From: a virus
Direction: 5' to 3' (one strand)
Length of the DNA stretch: 51,959 bases
IMG/VR virus record: IMGVR_UViG_3300044613_001140
Coordinates: 1 to 51,959 of that record
Notes under the pieces: generated by a model
Told to the model about the DNA's origin: nothing
What the model saw: only the letters and a program-made list of their open reading frames with translations
Database searches by the model: none
Shown here: positions 39,726-48,127 of the stretch, in pieces
Layout: each line of letters starts with the position of its first letter
Numbering within the stretch: position 1 is the stretch's first letter
Position numbers and translations under genes: made by a program

Positions 39726-42624
39726 TATCCTTCTCAGTAATAAGGCGTGAAATCTTCAGCACAGCCACACGCATCTGGGGGCCACGGGTCTTGGCGGTCA
39801 TGTCCTTCTTGGAGATTTCCGACACCTTGAACAGCGCCCCAAGCTGACGCTTGAAGTCCGCGTAGCCGAAGCTCATGTTGGCGCAGCAAGCCTTGAGCAT
39901 ACTCTGCTCGATGAAGTAGTCAATGTACCCCGGCGTTGCGCCGTGCTCAATGCGCCCCATGATGCGTGATCTGGTGGTCGAGTCATCGACCTCCTTGCCG
40001 TTGCCAAGCTCTGCCAGTACGCGGTTGCCCTCGACGTGGCGGATAACGATGAACTGGCCGTAGTGCTCGCGGGTATAAGCGTTCAGGACATCTTCGGCGC
40101 TACGGGCGTTGCCTTTGATATTGTTGCGCATGCCGGTGACAATCCCGTGCAGGAACTCGATGATCTTGCCCATCGGTATGTCAATGATACCGGCATGGGT
40201 GCTCGACATGAGAATGCCAGCGCCGACCAGCTCGGCAATACCCGCCATCCAGAAGCGCTCATCATTGGTAGCGTTGAACTCCTTGTACATGTTCGACACG
40301 ATCTCGGGCACCATTGTCTTGAGCAACTCGACGTTCTTGGCCATGTACTCGACCAGCATGTGGCCAGCTACCGCATAGTTGTGCTGCAAGGACTTGACGA
40401 TCTCAATCTCGTGCGGCTCCCATGTCAGCGGCTGGTCCATGATGAACTCCAGCAGGCGGCGAAGCTCGCCCTCAGACGCATGGTTGCGGCCCCCCGTGAG
40501 CATATCAACGGCGTGGGTGTTGGACGACATGATCGCCACGGTCATCCATGTGGACAGGTTCAAGCGCTCTTTGTTGGAGCCGGACTCCATACGCTCCTTG
40601 CCACGGCCCTCGGTCATGTCCAGCAGGAACTCGGGGAACCACTCGAAGTTGTTGCGGTTCTTGCTGGTGATCTCATCCGTAATCAGCGGGTTGCTGTTGA
40701 GTAGACCCAAGCGCTGCTGCATGGCTACGGGGGATGTGCCCTTGCCTGTGCGGTAGTGGGTGGGGTGGCCCCAGACGGATGCGGCTGCTTCCAGCGCCAG
40801 CGTCTTGCCTGTGCCGGACTCGGTTGAGCCGCAGTGGTAGGTCATGCCGTAGATACCCGTGAAGCGCATCAGGGGCGCTCCAGCACCGGCAAGCATGACG
40901 GCCAAGTGGGCGTACATCTTCTTGTGGATAAGTAGGTTGATGAACGCACGCCACGCCTCGATGGTGCCGGTTGGTTTGGTGTTTGCCACGATGTTCTCAA
41001 GTCCGGCCATAGGCACGGAGATGGGCGCTGCTGCCTTGCTGTAAATCTTGCCAGCGAAGACGTAGGTATCGTCCTCTTGCCAGCCATAGTTTGATGGCAC
41101 TTTAACGGCTGCCTTACCGGTACTTGCTTGTTCCACGCATGCCCTCACATATTCAAAAAGGTTTTTGTCATTACCAGCGCCAAAGGAGGCGATGATGTTT
41201 TGTTGAGCCAGTGCTTTGACTGTCTCGTCTTTGCTCACCACCGCTCTTTGCGGGATGGTGATTGTTGCTGGGCCTTCTGGCCGCAGCGCTAGCATGTGAA
41301 CAGTGTGTTCACCGCCGCTGTTCAGGATATCCACCACGAACAGATCGTATGGCAACAACATCACCTGCTTCTTGGTTGTGTTGCCGTCAGCATCTTCCAT
41401 CGACTTTTCGGAAAACACGCCGCCCTTGCTGCCGTAGCCGAACCCACGCGGAGGCGTAGGACGCAGCAGTTTCTTGACCTCGGGCGCGATGCTAGGGCTT
41501 TCCGATGGGATAACGATTTCGATTTCTTTCTCAGCCACGTCCATTTCAATCACACGGCCAAGCGCAAGCGGGTTGGTGATCTTGCCAAAGTGTTGACACC
41601 CGTCACAGCCGCCCGGGTTCTCGCTCTCAAACTTCACGCACGGGTACGGCCCCTTGATCTGCGCCTGCTTTTCACGCATGCGCTGCTCGTCGTAGGGATG
41701 CAACCCACTGAGCCACGCCGCTGCACGCTCGCCGTCCGAACACTTCTGGGCAATGCTCAGCCAGCCACGCCACAAGGGCTCCATGCCGTCCTCTTCGGCG
41801 TTCTCTACGAAGTGCTTGAGCTGAGCGCAGCCGGTGCCGTTCTTGGTCTTCAGGAAGATCGTGCCGAACTTGGTCGTGCTGTTCTCAAACAACTTGGCTC
41901 CGGCCATCGTAGTCGGCACTGCTGGCGCTGCATCTGGGCGCTTCCCCGGCAGGCTCAACGCAGACGTTGCCGCTGCTGGAGCCGTCGTAGTTAGCTTGGC
42001 TGCAATGGCTTGGCTGATGGTGTCAAAGTTAAAGCGGTCGCCCTCGGTCAGCAGCTTGACTTGCTTAGGCTCCCCGTACTTCCACGAGCCATCCTCTTTG
42101 TTCTTCTTAAAGTTGAACGTGTTGGGGATCCGCAGCACCCGTGCAGCGTCTGCTGTCACAGTCATGTCGATGTTGAGCTTTTGCTGCTTGCACAGGCGCT
42201 TCAAGTTCTCGGCAGTGGGCTTCCACACAGCCACATCGATGTCTTCAGTGAACGGCCAGTAGCAGTGCAGCCCGCCGCCAGAGAACACGATCCACGGAGC
42301 GCCCAGCGCATCCAAGCCAGTTTCGGCAAGGAACGCACCGAGTGCCAGCGCAGCCTGCTTCTTGGAAGCGTAGCCGTCCATGTCGATGAACAGGGATTTG
42401 ATGGAGCGAGCGTTCTCTGCCGTGCGCTTGCCCGATGTCTCGAACGATGCCAGTGCGAAGTAAACGTCCTGCTGTGCCTCGACCCAGTTGTCTACGGCAG
42501 GGTAAAAGTCTTCCAGATTCTCGACATACCGGTGCTCTTTCTTTTTTGTGCTCAGTTCCGCCGCGCAGTACAACCCGTTATCCGGGGACGGCAAAACCAC
42601 CGCAAGGAATTCAAGCGGGTTCAT
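39688..42624 (-). CDS. Primase-helicase (AEP primase plus DUF927-like ATPase), 978 aa
   Basis: Likely makes primers and unwinds the fork. The N-terminal archaeo-eukaryotic primase fold shows FIDMDGY (D81, D83), SGGGLHCYWPF (H120) and ARVLRIPNTFNFK (R162, R165). A Cys cluster follows (C266, C295, C329, C340, C343), probably binding metal. The C-terminal ATPase shows Walker A GSTESGTGKT (599-608), Walker B LITDE (647-651) and a sensor-like MSSN (699-702), in the style of DUF927 helicases. The start has AAGGACG upstream. No separate DnaB-type helicase is present. Confidence 0.85.
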   Translation of the reverse strand: MNPLEFLAVVLPSPDNGLYCAAELSTKKKEHRYVENLEDFYPAVDNWVEAQQDVYFALASFETSGKRTAENARSIKSLFIDMDGYASKKQAALALGAFLAETGLDALGAPWIVFSGGGLHCYWPFTEDIDVAVWKPTAENLKRLCKQQKLNIDMTVTADAARVLRIPNTFNFKKNKEDGSWKYGEPKQVKLLTEGDRFNFDTISQAIAAKLTTTAPAAATSALSLPGKRPDAAPAVPTTMAGAKLFENSTTKFGTIFLKTKNGTGCAQLKHFVENAEEDGMEPLWRGWLSIAQKCSDGERAAAWLSGLHPYDEQRMREKQAQIKGPYPCVKFESENPGGCDGCQHFGKITNPLALGRVIEMDVAEKEIEIVIPSESPSIAPEVKKLLRPTPPRGFGYGSKGGVFSEKSMEDADGNTTKKQVMLLPYDLFVVDILNSGGEHTVHMLALRPEGPATITIPQRAVVSKDETVKALAQQNIIASFGAGNDKNLFEYVRACVEQASTGKAAVKVPSNYGWQEDDTYVFAGKIYSKAAAPISVPMAGLENIVANTKPTGTIEAWRAFINLLIHKKMYAHLAVMLAGAGAPLMRFTGIYGMTYHCGSTESGTGKTLALEAAASVWGHPTHYRTGKGTSPVAMQQRLGLLNSNPLITDEITSKNRNNFEWFPEFLLDMTEGRGKERMESGSNKERLNLSTWMTVAIMSSNTHAVDMLTGGRNHASEGELRRLLEFIMDQPLTWEPHEIEIVKSLQHNYAVAGHMLVEYMAKNVELLKTMVPEIVSNMYKEFNATNDERFWMAGIAELVGAGILMSSTHAGIIDIPMGKIIEFLHGIVTGMRNNIKGNARSAEDVLNAYTREHYGQFIVIRHVEGNRVLAELGNGKEVDDSTTRSRIMGRIEHGATPGYIDYFIEQSMLKACCANMSFGYADFKRQLGALFKVSEISKKDMTAKTRGPQMRVAVLKISRLITEKDNELLNSVPVGQD

Positions 42625-42639
42625 TAGCGTCCTTGGGGT

Positions 42640-42822
42640 TTACGCGAACAGGTCGAGTTGCTTTTCGTCGCGGACGGGGTATTCGTTGATAACGGCGAGG
42701 CGGCAGAAGCGGGAGTACAACTCAAACTGAACGTCGAGCGGGAAGCCCTCTGCTGTCCAGATGTTGTCGCAGTGCAAGATCAACTCGCGGTTGCTCAGGC
42801 TTGAAGGTTGTAGTGTTGACAT
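42640..42822 (-). CDS. Small hypothetical protein, 60 aa
   Basis: LSNRELILHCDNIWTAEGFP then FELYSRFCRLAVI suggests a helical protein with two Cys. The ATG at 42822 has GGA about 7 nt upstream; another ATG at 42834 would add four residues but has its purine run only one base away. It overlaps the HTH gene. Function unknown. Confidence 0.65.
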   Translation of the reverse strand: MSTLQPSSLSNRELILHCDNIWTAEGFPLDVQFELYSRFCRLAVINEYPVRDEKQLDLFA

Positions 42823-43073
42823 ATTTTTTTCCATGCCTCGTCGGCAGAGCGTGAAGTTTGAAGGAATTTGAGCAGCGTTTCTACGCGGTGCTCGTACGCA
42901 GGAAAGATGTCTCCGCCTGCGAACCAGTTGTATGCGGTCTGGCGTGTAACGCCTAGCGCTTTGGAGATGCGAACGACAGAGAAGTCATGGTGAACAGCCC
43001 AACGTCCGAGCTGATTGCCCGGAGTCTTCGGCGCACGCATAACCATGTCGATTGTTTTTTGTGAGTAGGCCAT
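42795..43073 (-). CDS. HTH transcriptional regulator, 92 aa
   Basis: A Cro/XRE-like helix-turn-helix lies at about residues 31-52 (FSVVRISKALGVTRQTAYNW). The size fits a phage Cro-type regulator. The C-terminal part is helical and may dimerise. It is preceded by the structured intergenic element at 43084-43182 and lacks a clear ribosome site, so its translation may be controlled. It could bind the operator-like array at 901-929, by inference. Confidence 0.78.
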   Translation of the reverse strand: MAYSQKTIDMVMRAPKTPGNQLGRWAVHHDFSVVRISKALGVTRQTAYNWFAGGDIFPAYEHRVETLLKFLQTSRSADEAWKKICQHYNLQA

Positions 43074-43083
43074 AAGGGTCTTA

Positions 43084-43182
43084 AAGGTGGGGGTACTCGC
43101 TGCGTCTGTGCCTTACTGGTTATTGCCACAATTCCCTGTTACGGGTCAGAGGCATCACAGCATCCGCTTTCCCCCCGAAACT
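43084..43182 (-). promoter_or_regulatory. Structured intergenic element, copy A
   Basis: Bounded by two conserved 14-bp words also found at 43781-43867 (plus-strand AAGGTGGGGGTACT and TTCCCCCCGAAACT). Their G5 (43089-43093) and C6 (43171-43176) can pair. Inside are an 8-bp stem with a bulge (43106-43113 with 43150-43160) and a CCC/GGG hairpin (43134-43145). It lies between the 94-aa gene and the HTH gene. A leader RNA, processing site or regulator binding site are all possible. Confidence 0.4.
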
Positions 43183-43185
43183 TAC

Positions 43186-43470
43186 TTAGGTCTTGGCAGG
43201 GAACAGTTGGGCCAGCACAGCCTCATACTGGGTCTTGCGGCGCTCCAGCAGCGCTACCTTGTCCAGCTTGTCCAACAGGCTCGGGAAGTTGATGTCTTCC
43301 TTGGCGCACTGCTCTTGGATGTCTGCCTCAAGGCGAATGAGTTCATCGTCCAGCTTGGCCATCTCTAGCTCAGCTTGGCTGCGAACCTTGCGTGCTCGGA
43401 TGGGTGCCAGTGCTTCGGACAGTTTCTCCTTGGACATGGCGATGATTTCTGCGAATGGTTTGAGTTTCAT
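43186..43470 (-). CDS. Coiled-coil hypothetical protein, 94 aa
   Basis: Almost wholly helical and highly charged: RSQAELEMAKLDDELIRLEA then LLDKLDKVALLERRKTQYEA. I have seen this family between SSB-like and primase genes in environmental phages. No function assigned. AGGAG lies upstream; it overlaps the 99-aa gene by 4 bp. Confidence 0.75.
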   Translation of the reverse strand: MKLKPFAEIIAMSKEKLSEALAPIRARKVRSQAELEMAKLDDELIRLEADIQEQCAKEDINFPSLLDKLDKVALLERRKTQYEAVLAQLFPAKT

Positions 43471-43766
43471 AATGTTTCTCCTGTGAGTAAAAGTTTGTTG
43501 TCTGGTTTGTTGAGGAATGCCAACGGGCTTTTTGGATCGTGTTTTGGTTTTTGGCTCTGTTCCTGACTCATCTGACCGAAAAGTGCTTGGCCTCCCTGTA
43601 TGTGCCCGAAGCCTTGTTGCACGTACATCTGCTGCTGCTGTATGAGTCGGCGGTAGTCTTCCTCTTTCATGTGGCGAAGCTGCATCTCACGCTCGTGCTC
43701 GTACCTCTCTCGCTCAAGATATACGTCACGGTTGGCATCGTAAAGCTGGTTCGTTGTTACTGCCAT
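43467..43766 (-). CDS. Hypothetical protein, charged and Gln-rich, 99 aa
   Basis: The first 55 residues are a charged helix (YLERERYEHEREMQLRHMKE) ending in a Gln tract; the rest is disordered, with PKSPLAFLNKPDNKLLLTG near the end. It is preceded by structured element copy B and a good AAGGAG site. Function unknown. Confidence 0.7.
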   Translation of the reverse strand: MAVTTNQLYDANRDVYLERERYEHEREMQLRHMKEEDYRRLIQQQQMYVQQGFGHIQGGQALFGQMSQEQSQKPKHDPKSPLAFLNKPDNKLLLTGETL

Positions 43767-43780
43767 GTCTTTCTCCTTGT

Positions 43781-43867
43781 AAGGTGGGGGTACTGACGGT
43801 GCTCTCCTTGTGACGGCACCAGTTTATTGGTAGAGAGCGAGGCGACTCCCGCGTTCCCCCCGAAACT
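43781..43867 (-). promoter_or_regulatory. Structured intergenic element, copy B
   Basis: Has the same outer words as copy A. G5 (43786-43790) can pair with C6 (43856-43861). Inside, GCTCTC/GAGAGC (43801-43806, 43833-43838) and ACCA/TGGT (43818-43821, 43828-43831) nest; an alternative stem GGTGC/GCACC (43798-43802, 43816-43820) would exclude them. A minus-strand AAGGAG inside this element has no start codon after it; the true ribosome site lies just downstream. Confidence 0.42.
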
Positions 43868-43869
43868 AA

Positions 43870-44841
43870 TTATTCGTCATCCCAGTCGGCAACGACATCG
43901 GCCAGCGCTTTCTTGCCGGGCACAGCCGTTGGCTTTGCCGCTGCTGCCTTCTTCACGACTGGCTCTTCGTCTTCCTCGGGCGCTTCGACCACTGGGGCTG
44001 GCTTGGCCTTGGCTTTAGCCTTGGGGGCTGGTGCGGGGGCTTCGTCTTCCTCGGGCTCTTCGACCACTGGTGCGGCCTTGGCCTTCGGCGCTGCACCCTT
44101 GAGCGCATCAGCAGGCTTGCCCATGTCCATACCAGTGGAGTCCATCGTGATGGCTTTCTTGGCTTCGGCGGTGTCGCCCTGCTTGGTGGCTTCAGCGAAC
44201 TCGTCATCAGTCAACCAGCGCATGGCCTTGAAGAACAGCTTGGGGGACTCGCTGGCAGTGTCGAACTTCATGCGGGTCACAACAGTGCTCGGGTCAACGC
44301 CTTGGGCCACGAGCCAGCGTGCGTACGCTTGCAGTGGGCGGTTGTCGCCTTCGTCCTTACCGAAGATCGAGGTGGCTGGCAGGGATAACTGCATCACATC
44401 GCCTTCGATGTTGTTGGCCAAGACGACTGCCAAGCGCTGCTGGTAACGGCAAGCGCGGGTATTGCCAGTACCGGAACCGGCCACGTTCTGTGGGCAGGCT
44501 GCGCAGGTGTCGGACTGTTTGTTCTTGCTATTGGAGTCTGGTGTGTCGCCATCGTTGGACTGACAGTCAGGTTTGGCGGCGGTTGCGTCCTTGTCGTACT
44601 TGGCGGCGTAGAACACACGGGCCACTTTCGGTGCGGCCTTGACGATCACCACATCGAGGAAGCGCTCATCGACTGCTGCGATTTCTTTGCCGTCAGAGAT
44701 CAGACGGAACACGCCACCTTTGATCGACACGCGTTTGCCGCTGGCACCACCACCCGCAAGGGCTTTGGCAATGTCAGACATCTCGGCCTTGCGTGCGAAG
44801 GCGGGTACTTGGGCGGGGTTAAACAGAGCTACATTACTCAT
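43870..44841 (-). CDS. SSB-like protein with zinc site and acidic tail, 323 aa
   Basis: Likely binds single-stranded DNA during replication. The first 235 residues or so form a folded part with four Cys (C93, C113, C116, C131; CAAC in the middle) that may bind zinc as in T4 gp32. Then comes a low-complexity Ala/Pro/Lys/Glu linker with a near repeat (APVVEEPEEDEAP, APVVEAPEEDEEP) and an acidic end (ADVVADWDDE), typical of SSB tails that recruit replication partners. It lies among replication genes. Confidence 0.72.
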   Translation of the reverse strand: MSNVALFNPAQVPAFARKAEMSDIAKALAGGGASGKRVSIKGGVFRLISDGKEIAAVDERFLDVVIVKAAPKVARVFYAAKYDKDATAAKPDCQSNDGDTPDSNSKNKQSDTCAACPQNVAGSGTGNTRACRYQQRLAVVLANNIEGDVMQLSLPATSIFGKDEGDNRPLQAYARWLVAQGVDPSTVVTRMKFDTASESPKLFFKAMRWLTDDEFAEATKQGDTAEAKKAITMDSTGMDMGKPADALKGAAPKAKAAPVVEEPEEDEAPAPAPKAKAKAKPAPVVEAPEEDEEPVVKKAAAAKPTAVPGKKALADVVADWDDE

Positions 44842-44852
44842 GGTCTTCTTTC

Positions 44853-45257
44853 TTACTTGCTTGGTTTGCGAACGGAAATATCGTACTCAGCGTTGGAGTT
44901 GAGTCCGGGTGGCAGAACGCCGGGGTTTTCTTCGAGGAACTGCTTCATGTTGGTCTGAGCAATTCGTTTCTCGAACAGGTCGAGCGCGTCATGCTGCGTC
45001 ACAAAGGTCTTGAACGAGTCCCAGTCCGTTGTTGAGTAGCGTGTCTTGATCGACATGACAACAGTGCCTTGCGGCGTGTTGACGGATGTGACGCCAAGCG
45101 CTTGCATCTGGTCTTTCATTGCATGCTTGATGTCGTCTTGCGTAGCCTTGAGCAACTCCACTTTCGTGTCGTACTCTCTGGTCAGGGTTTCGATTTCGCT
45201 GCGAATCTTTCGGTAGACCTTCGCTAACTTGTCGAGTGGTATGACTGTTGTAGTCAT
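44853..45257 (-). CDS. Conserved phage hypothetical protein, 134 aa
   Basis: The N-terminal coiled coil (VYRKIRSEIETLTREYDTKV, then KATQDDIKHAMKDQM) leads to a small beta part (VNTPQGTVVMSIKTRYSTTD) and an ordered C terminus with RIAQTNMKQFLEENPGVLPP. I recall this family often next to SSB-like genes. Function unknown. GGAG precedes the start. Confidence 0.75.
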   Translation of the reverse strand: MTTTVIPLDKLAKVYRKIRSEIETLTREYDTKVELLKATQDDIKHAMKDQMQALGVTSVNTPQGTVVMSIKTRYSTTDWDSFKTFVTQHDALDLFEKRIAQTNMKQFLEENPGVLPPGLNSNAEYDISVRKPSK

Positions 45258-45325
45258 GGGCTTCTCCTATTTTTGTTTGTCTAAGGTTGGACAGTGTACA
45301 CAGGTTTCTGGTCTTTGCAACTCCT
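45258..45325 (-). promoter_or_regulatory. Spacer with weak candidate promoter
   Basis: On the minus strand TTGCAA, 16 bp, TACACT could serve as a promoter; a GTGTACAC palindrome overlaps the -10 box. The AGGAG of the next gene follows. The promoter match is poor, and internal read-through from upstream genes is equally likely. Confidence 0.25.
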
Positions 45326-46888
45326 TTATTTTTTAATTTCCATGTTGAACATCTCAGTCAAAAGTGAGTGACTGCTTACATTACTTTGCAAGGCTTTGAA
45401 CATCTTCTTCTCGATGGGGCTACCCTCGATGTGAATGACCGTCACCTTGTCAGAGTTCTGACCCTTCCTGTCAGCGCGTGCAATGCACTGCACGTACTGC
45501 TCAACAGACATCAACGGTCCGTAGAACACCACAGTGTCCGCAGCAGTTAGGGTAATCCCGTGTGCCGATGCCTGCGGTTGCATCACAAGGACTCGCGGGT
45601 TGGCTTCGGTTTGAAAGCGCTTGATGATGTCAGCACGCTTGGGCGCTGTAACGCCGCCGTGTATGCACTCCGCGCTGATGCCCTTCTTGAGCAGGTGCGT
45701 GTGCAGCGCGTCAATGCTGGAGCGGAACAGCGCGAAGATCAGAACCTTGCGGTCAGTCTCCTCAAGGATTTCTTCAATGACGCTAAGCCTTGGGCTGGCA
45801 TCAAACTCTACTACCTCGTGGTCGTCCGTGTAGGCCGCACCACAACTGATCTGGAGCAGCTTGGACACGCTAGCTGCGGCATTGACCGCGCTGATTGTTT
45901 CCCCCGCCGCATGGATCATCATGCTGTCCTTGAGCAAGTTGTAGTACTTGGCCTGCTGCGGTGTGAGCGCCACTTCACGCGTCACGGTAACGACCGGTGG
46001 CAAGTCCAGACACTGCGCCTTGGTGAACCTGATGGCCGGTTGCAGCGCCTCATGCACGAGGTTCTTTGCGTCAGGCTTCGGTGCCCACTTGAACATGGTG
46101 ATCTTGTTCATCACTTTGTCGCGCCATGCTGTGAAGAACTTCGGAACACCCTCCGGGTTCACCAGCTTGGCCAAGCCATACGCATCGACCGGAGACTGAG
46201 ACGCAGGAGTTCCCGTCATCATCCACAAAAAAGTCTGGGGCTTGATGATTGTTGATAGGGACTTCCAGCGCTTGGTGCTCATGGTCTTGTACGCATTGGC
46301 CTCATCAACGATGACCAGATCAAACTTGCCGTTGGCCACGATCTCACTGGCGATCAGGTTCAAGCCCTCGTAGTTGGTGATGACGATCTCGTAGTTCTTC
46401 TGGATCATCTCGATGCGGCGCGATGCTTGCGGGTGGTGGGCAATGATGGCCGAGCGGTGGATGACGCTGTTGCTGATGTCTCCCATCCAAGCGGACTGCA
46501 TGATCGACAACGGGCACAGGATAAGCACGCGCCTGATCTCCCCACGCTGCATCAGATAGTCAGCCGCCCACAGCGCACTGAGCGTCTTGCCTGTGCCGGG
46601 TTCACTGAACACGAACGCCTTGCGGTTAAGCGTCAGGAACGATGCCGTCTCGATCTGGTGCTCCATCGGCGTGTAGCGCCCGGGCCAGTCGTAGTTGCGT
46701 GTGATTGGCGATGGCAAGTTCTTGACGCCGAGGTTCTTGAGAACTCTGACTTCATCCAACCCCCAGAAAACTGCTACCGAACTTGATCCGTCATCGTGCT
46801 CTTCAACTACCTTGCTTCTCGGAATTACCCGATACTTCTCAGGGCTGCGCGTACGCAAGAGCAGCGCCTTGTTCTCGATGATTTCCAT
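45326..46888 (-). CDS. SNF2-type helicase, 520 aa
   Basis: An SF2 ATPase that probably remodels or unwinds DNA in replication and recombination. Motifs include YTPMEHQIE (Q-motif region, about 72-80), Walker A SEPGTGKT (95-102), DEAN box (195-198), TGTPASQSP and motif VI QCIARADRKGQ (467-477). The length is that of a minimal SNF2/DEAD phage helicase without extra domains. Confidence 0.9.
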   Translation of the reverse strand: MEIIENKALLLRTRSPEKYRVIPRSKVVEEHDDGSSSVAVFWGLDEVRVLKNLGVKNLPSPITRNYDWPGRYTPMEHQIETASFLTLNRKAFVFSEPGTGKTLSALWAADYLMQRGEIRRVLILCPLSIMQSAWMGDISNSVIHRSAIIAHHPQASRRIEMIQKNYEIVITNYEGLNLIASEIVANGKFDLVIVDEANAYKTMSTKRWKSLSTIIKPQTFLWMMTGTPASQSPVDAYGLAKLVNPEGVPKFFTAWRDKVMNKITMFKWAPKPDAKNLVHEALQPAIRFTKAQCLDLPPVVTVTREVALTPQQAKYYNLLKDSMMIHAAGETISAVNAAASVSKLLQISCGAAYTDDHEVVEFDASPRLSVIEEILEETDRKVLIFALFRSSIDALHTHLLKKGISAECIHGGVTAPKRADIIKRFQTEANPRVLVMQPQASAHGITLTAADTVVFYGPLMSVEQYVQCIARADRKGQNSDKVTVIHIEGSPIEKKMFKALQSNVSSHSLLTEMFNMEIKK

Positions 46889-46903
46889 TGCTTCTCCATG
46901 TTC

Positions 46904-47137
46904 TTATTTGTTGTCGCCTTGATTGGCGCTCTTGCTGCGTAGTCGCGTGTTGCCCGGTATGGTCTTGCCACCTTTGCGCAGGGGCTTGATGTGGTCGATG
47001 TCCTTGCCTGCGCGGTCTACGCCCTTCTTGTCGTACGCCCGCCGTGCCTTCTGGCGTTCGTGTTGGTCTGAACTAGGGCCGGACTTGCCGGTTTCTAAAT
47101 CGCGCTTGTACTCTTTCTTGTAGTCTCTGGTTGCCAT
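46904..47137 (-). CDS. HNH endonuclease, 77 aa
   Basis: A small nuclease. The first 45 residues are basic and helical; then comes IDHIKPLRKGGKTIPGNTRL with D48/H49 and N63, and SKSANQGDNK with N72 and N76, matching the HNH layout. It has no DNA-binding extension as free-standing homing enzymes often do. It sits between the SNF2 helicase and Cas4-like genes; role in recombination or packaging unknown. Confidence 0.8.
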   Translation of the reverse strand: MATRDYKKEYKRDLETGKSGPSSDQHERQKARRAYDKKGVDRAGKDIDHIKPLRKGGKTIPGNTRLRSKSANQGDNK

Positions 47138-47140
47138 GAT

Positions 47141-47809
47141 TTACCTCTTAGTGTTGAACTCGCAGCCAGCGCAGGGGCACCAGCCGCAGAGCGGGGTTCG
47201 TGTGGGGTTCCACACATTGTTTGCTACTGACGCCTCAATCTTAGCGACTCGCTCCCGATAGCGCCACCACTCAGCTTCGGCTTCGTCAACCGTCATGCTG
47301 TGCTTGACCATCGAGTTCTTGACCACAAACAAAAGCGCAGAGTTAACCTTGCGTATGTGCGGGAAGTGCTTGAACACCATCAATGACATGAGGCGTAGCT
47401 GGTCGCGGTCTGGGTACTTGTCGTTGCCCGTCTTGTAGTCCACGACCCACGCTGTCATGTTCTCGTCGTCGATGATGAGCAAGTCGGCAATACCCCGCGC
47501 CCATGCGTCTTTGGACTTCCAATCGCACACCCGCAAGTCCTGAGTCAGCGCCATCTGAAGCTCGGCTATCTTGCGCCCGGGCTTGGCGAGCAGCGCATCG
47601 AGCGTGTCCTTGACGTACTCGAACTCAGGGGGGATGGGCGTGCCGTCAGCCACGTACTCTTCTGCGGCCTTGTGCAGTATCGTTCCGTAGCGCGTTGCCT
47701 CAGTCTCAACGAACGGGTACTTCTTGAGAATCTTGACTTCGTGGTAGCGGCGGGCGCAGCCCTCGTAGTCCTTGAGGGAGCTGTGGCTCCACGTTACTGG
47801 TTTGGTCAT
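47141..47809 (-). CDS. Cas4/RecB-like PD-(D/E)XK exonuclease, 222 aa
   Basis: Likely a single-strand exonuclease for recombination. Motifs: WSHSSLKDYEGCARRY with C18, YGTILHKAAEEY with H46, GIADLLIIDD with D109, and VVDYKTGN with D124 and K126. Near the C terminus CGWCPCAGC (C208, C211, C213, C216) with C18 gives the Cys set of a 4Fe-4S cluster, as in Cas4 and AddB. There are no CRISPR genes nearby, so a replication or recombination role is more likely than adaptation. Confidence 0.85.
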   Translation of the reverse strand: MTKPVTWSHSSLKDYEGCARRYHEVKILKKYPFVETEATRYGTILHKAAEEYVADGTPIPPEFEYVKDTLDALLAKPGRKIAELQMALTQDLRVCDWKSKDAWARGIADLLIIDDENMTAWVVDYKTGNDKYPDRDQLRLMSLMVFKHFPHIRKVNSALLFVVKNSMVKHSMTVDEAEAEWWRYRERVAKIEASVANNVWNPTRTPLCGWCPCAGCEFNTKR

Positions 47810-48127
47810 TCAAAATCTCGCTGAGTTAATGGCCTTGGTAAGCCGGTGTGCAAACTCGGTAACAAACTTCTCGTCTCGGTTCAGCGTGTCACGCCCCATG
47901 TCGTGCAGGATTGCGTGGGTTACTTCGTGCCAGAACGACTCCTGTACTTGCGTCGGTGCGAATGGTTTGTGCGTCACATTACTGCGCCTGCCCAGCTTGA
48001 TTGTCTGCGCCGTGTAGCTGATGCGTCCCATGACTCTCTTCTCAAGCATGGCCTCCACGATCTCGATTGAATACTGCTTGTTACCCACGCGCACCTTGCG
48101 CGGTATGGGTGCTTTGATTACTGCCAT
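47810..48127 (-). CDS. Small HExxH metalloprotein, 105 aa
   Basis: HEVTH (residues 67-71, in ESFWHEVTHAILHDMG) with a downstream Glu (E91, in TEFAHRL) is the layout of a gluzincin such as SprT or ImmA-like proteins, but the protein is only 105 residues. The N-terminal half is beta-rich. A protease or inactive metal-binding role are both possible. It lies inside the replication unit; the next start follows the stop directly. Confidence 0.7.
   Translation of the reverse strand: MAVIKAPIPRKVRVGNKQYSIEIVEAMLEKRVMGRISYTAQTIKLGRRSNVTHKPFAPTQVQESFWHEVTHAILHDMGRDTLNRDEKFVTEFAHRLTKAINSARF

Noticed and set aside
40036-40704. 222-codon plus-strand frame opposite the primase-helicase
   Set aside because: His/Val/Leu-rich antisense shadow; the minus frame has clear primase and ATPase motifs.
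47141-47809. Cas4 as evidence of a CRISPR system
   Set aside because: No repeats, cas1 or cas2 are present; stand-alone Cas4-like nucleases are common in phages.
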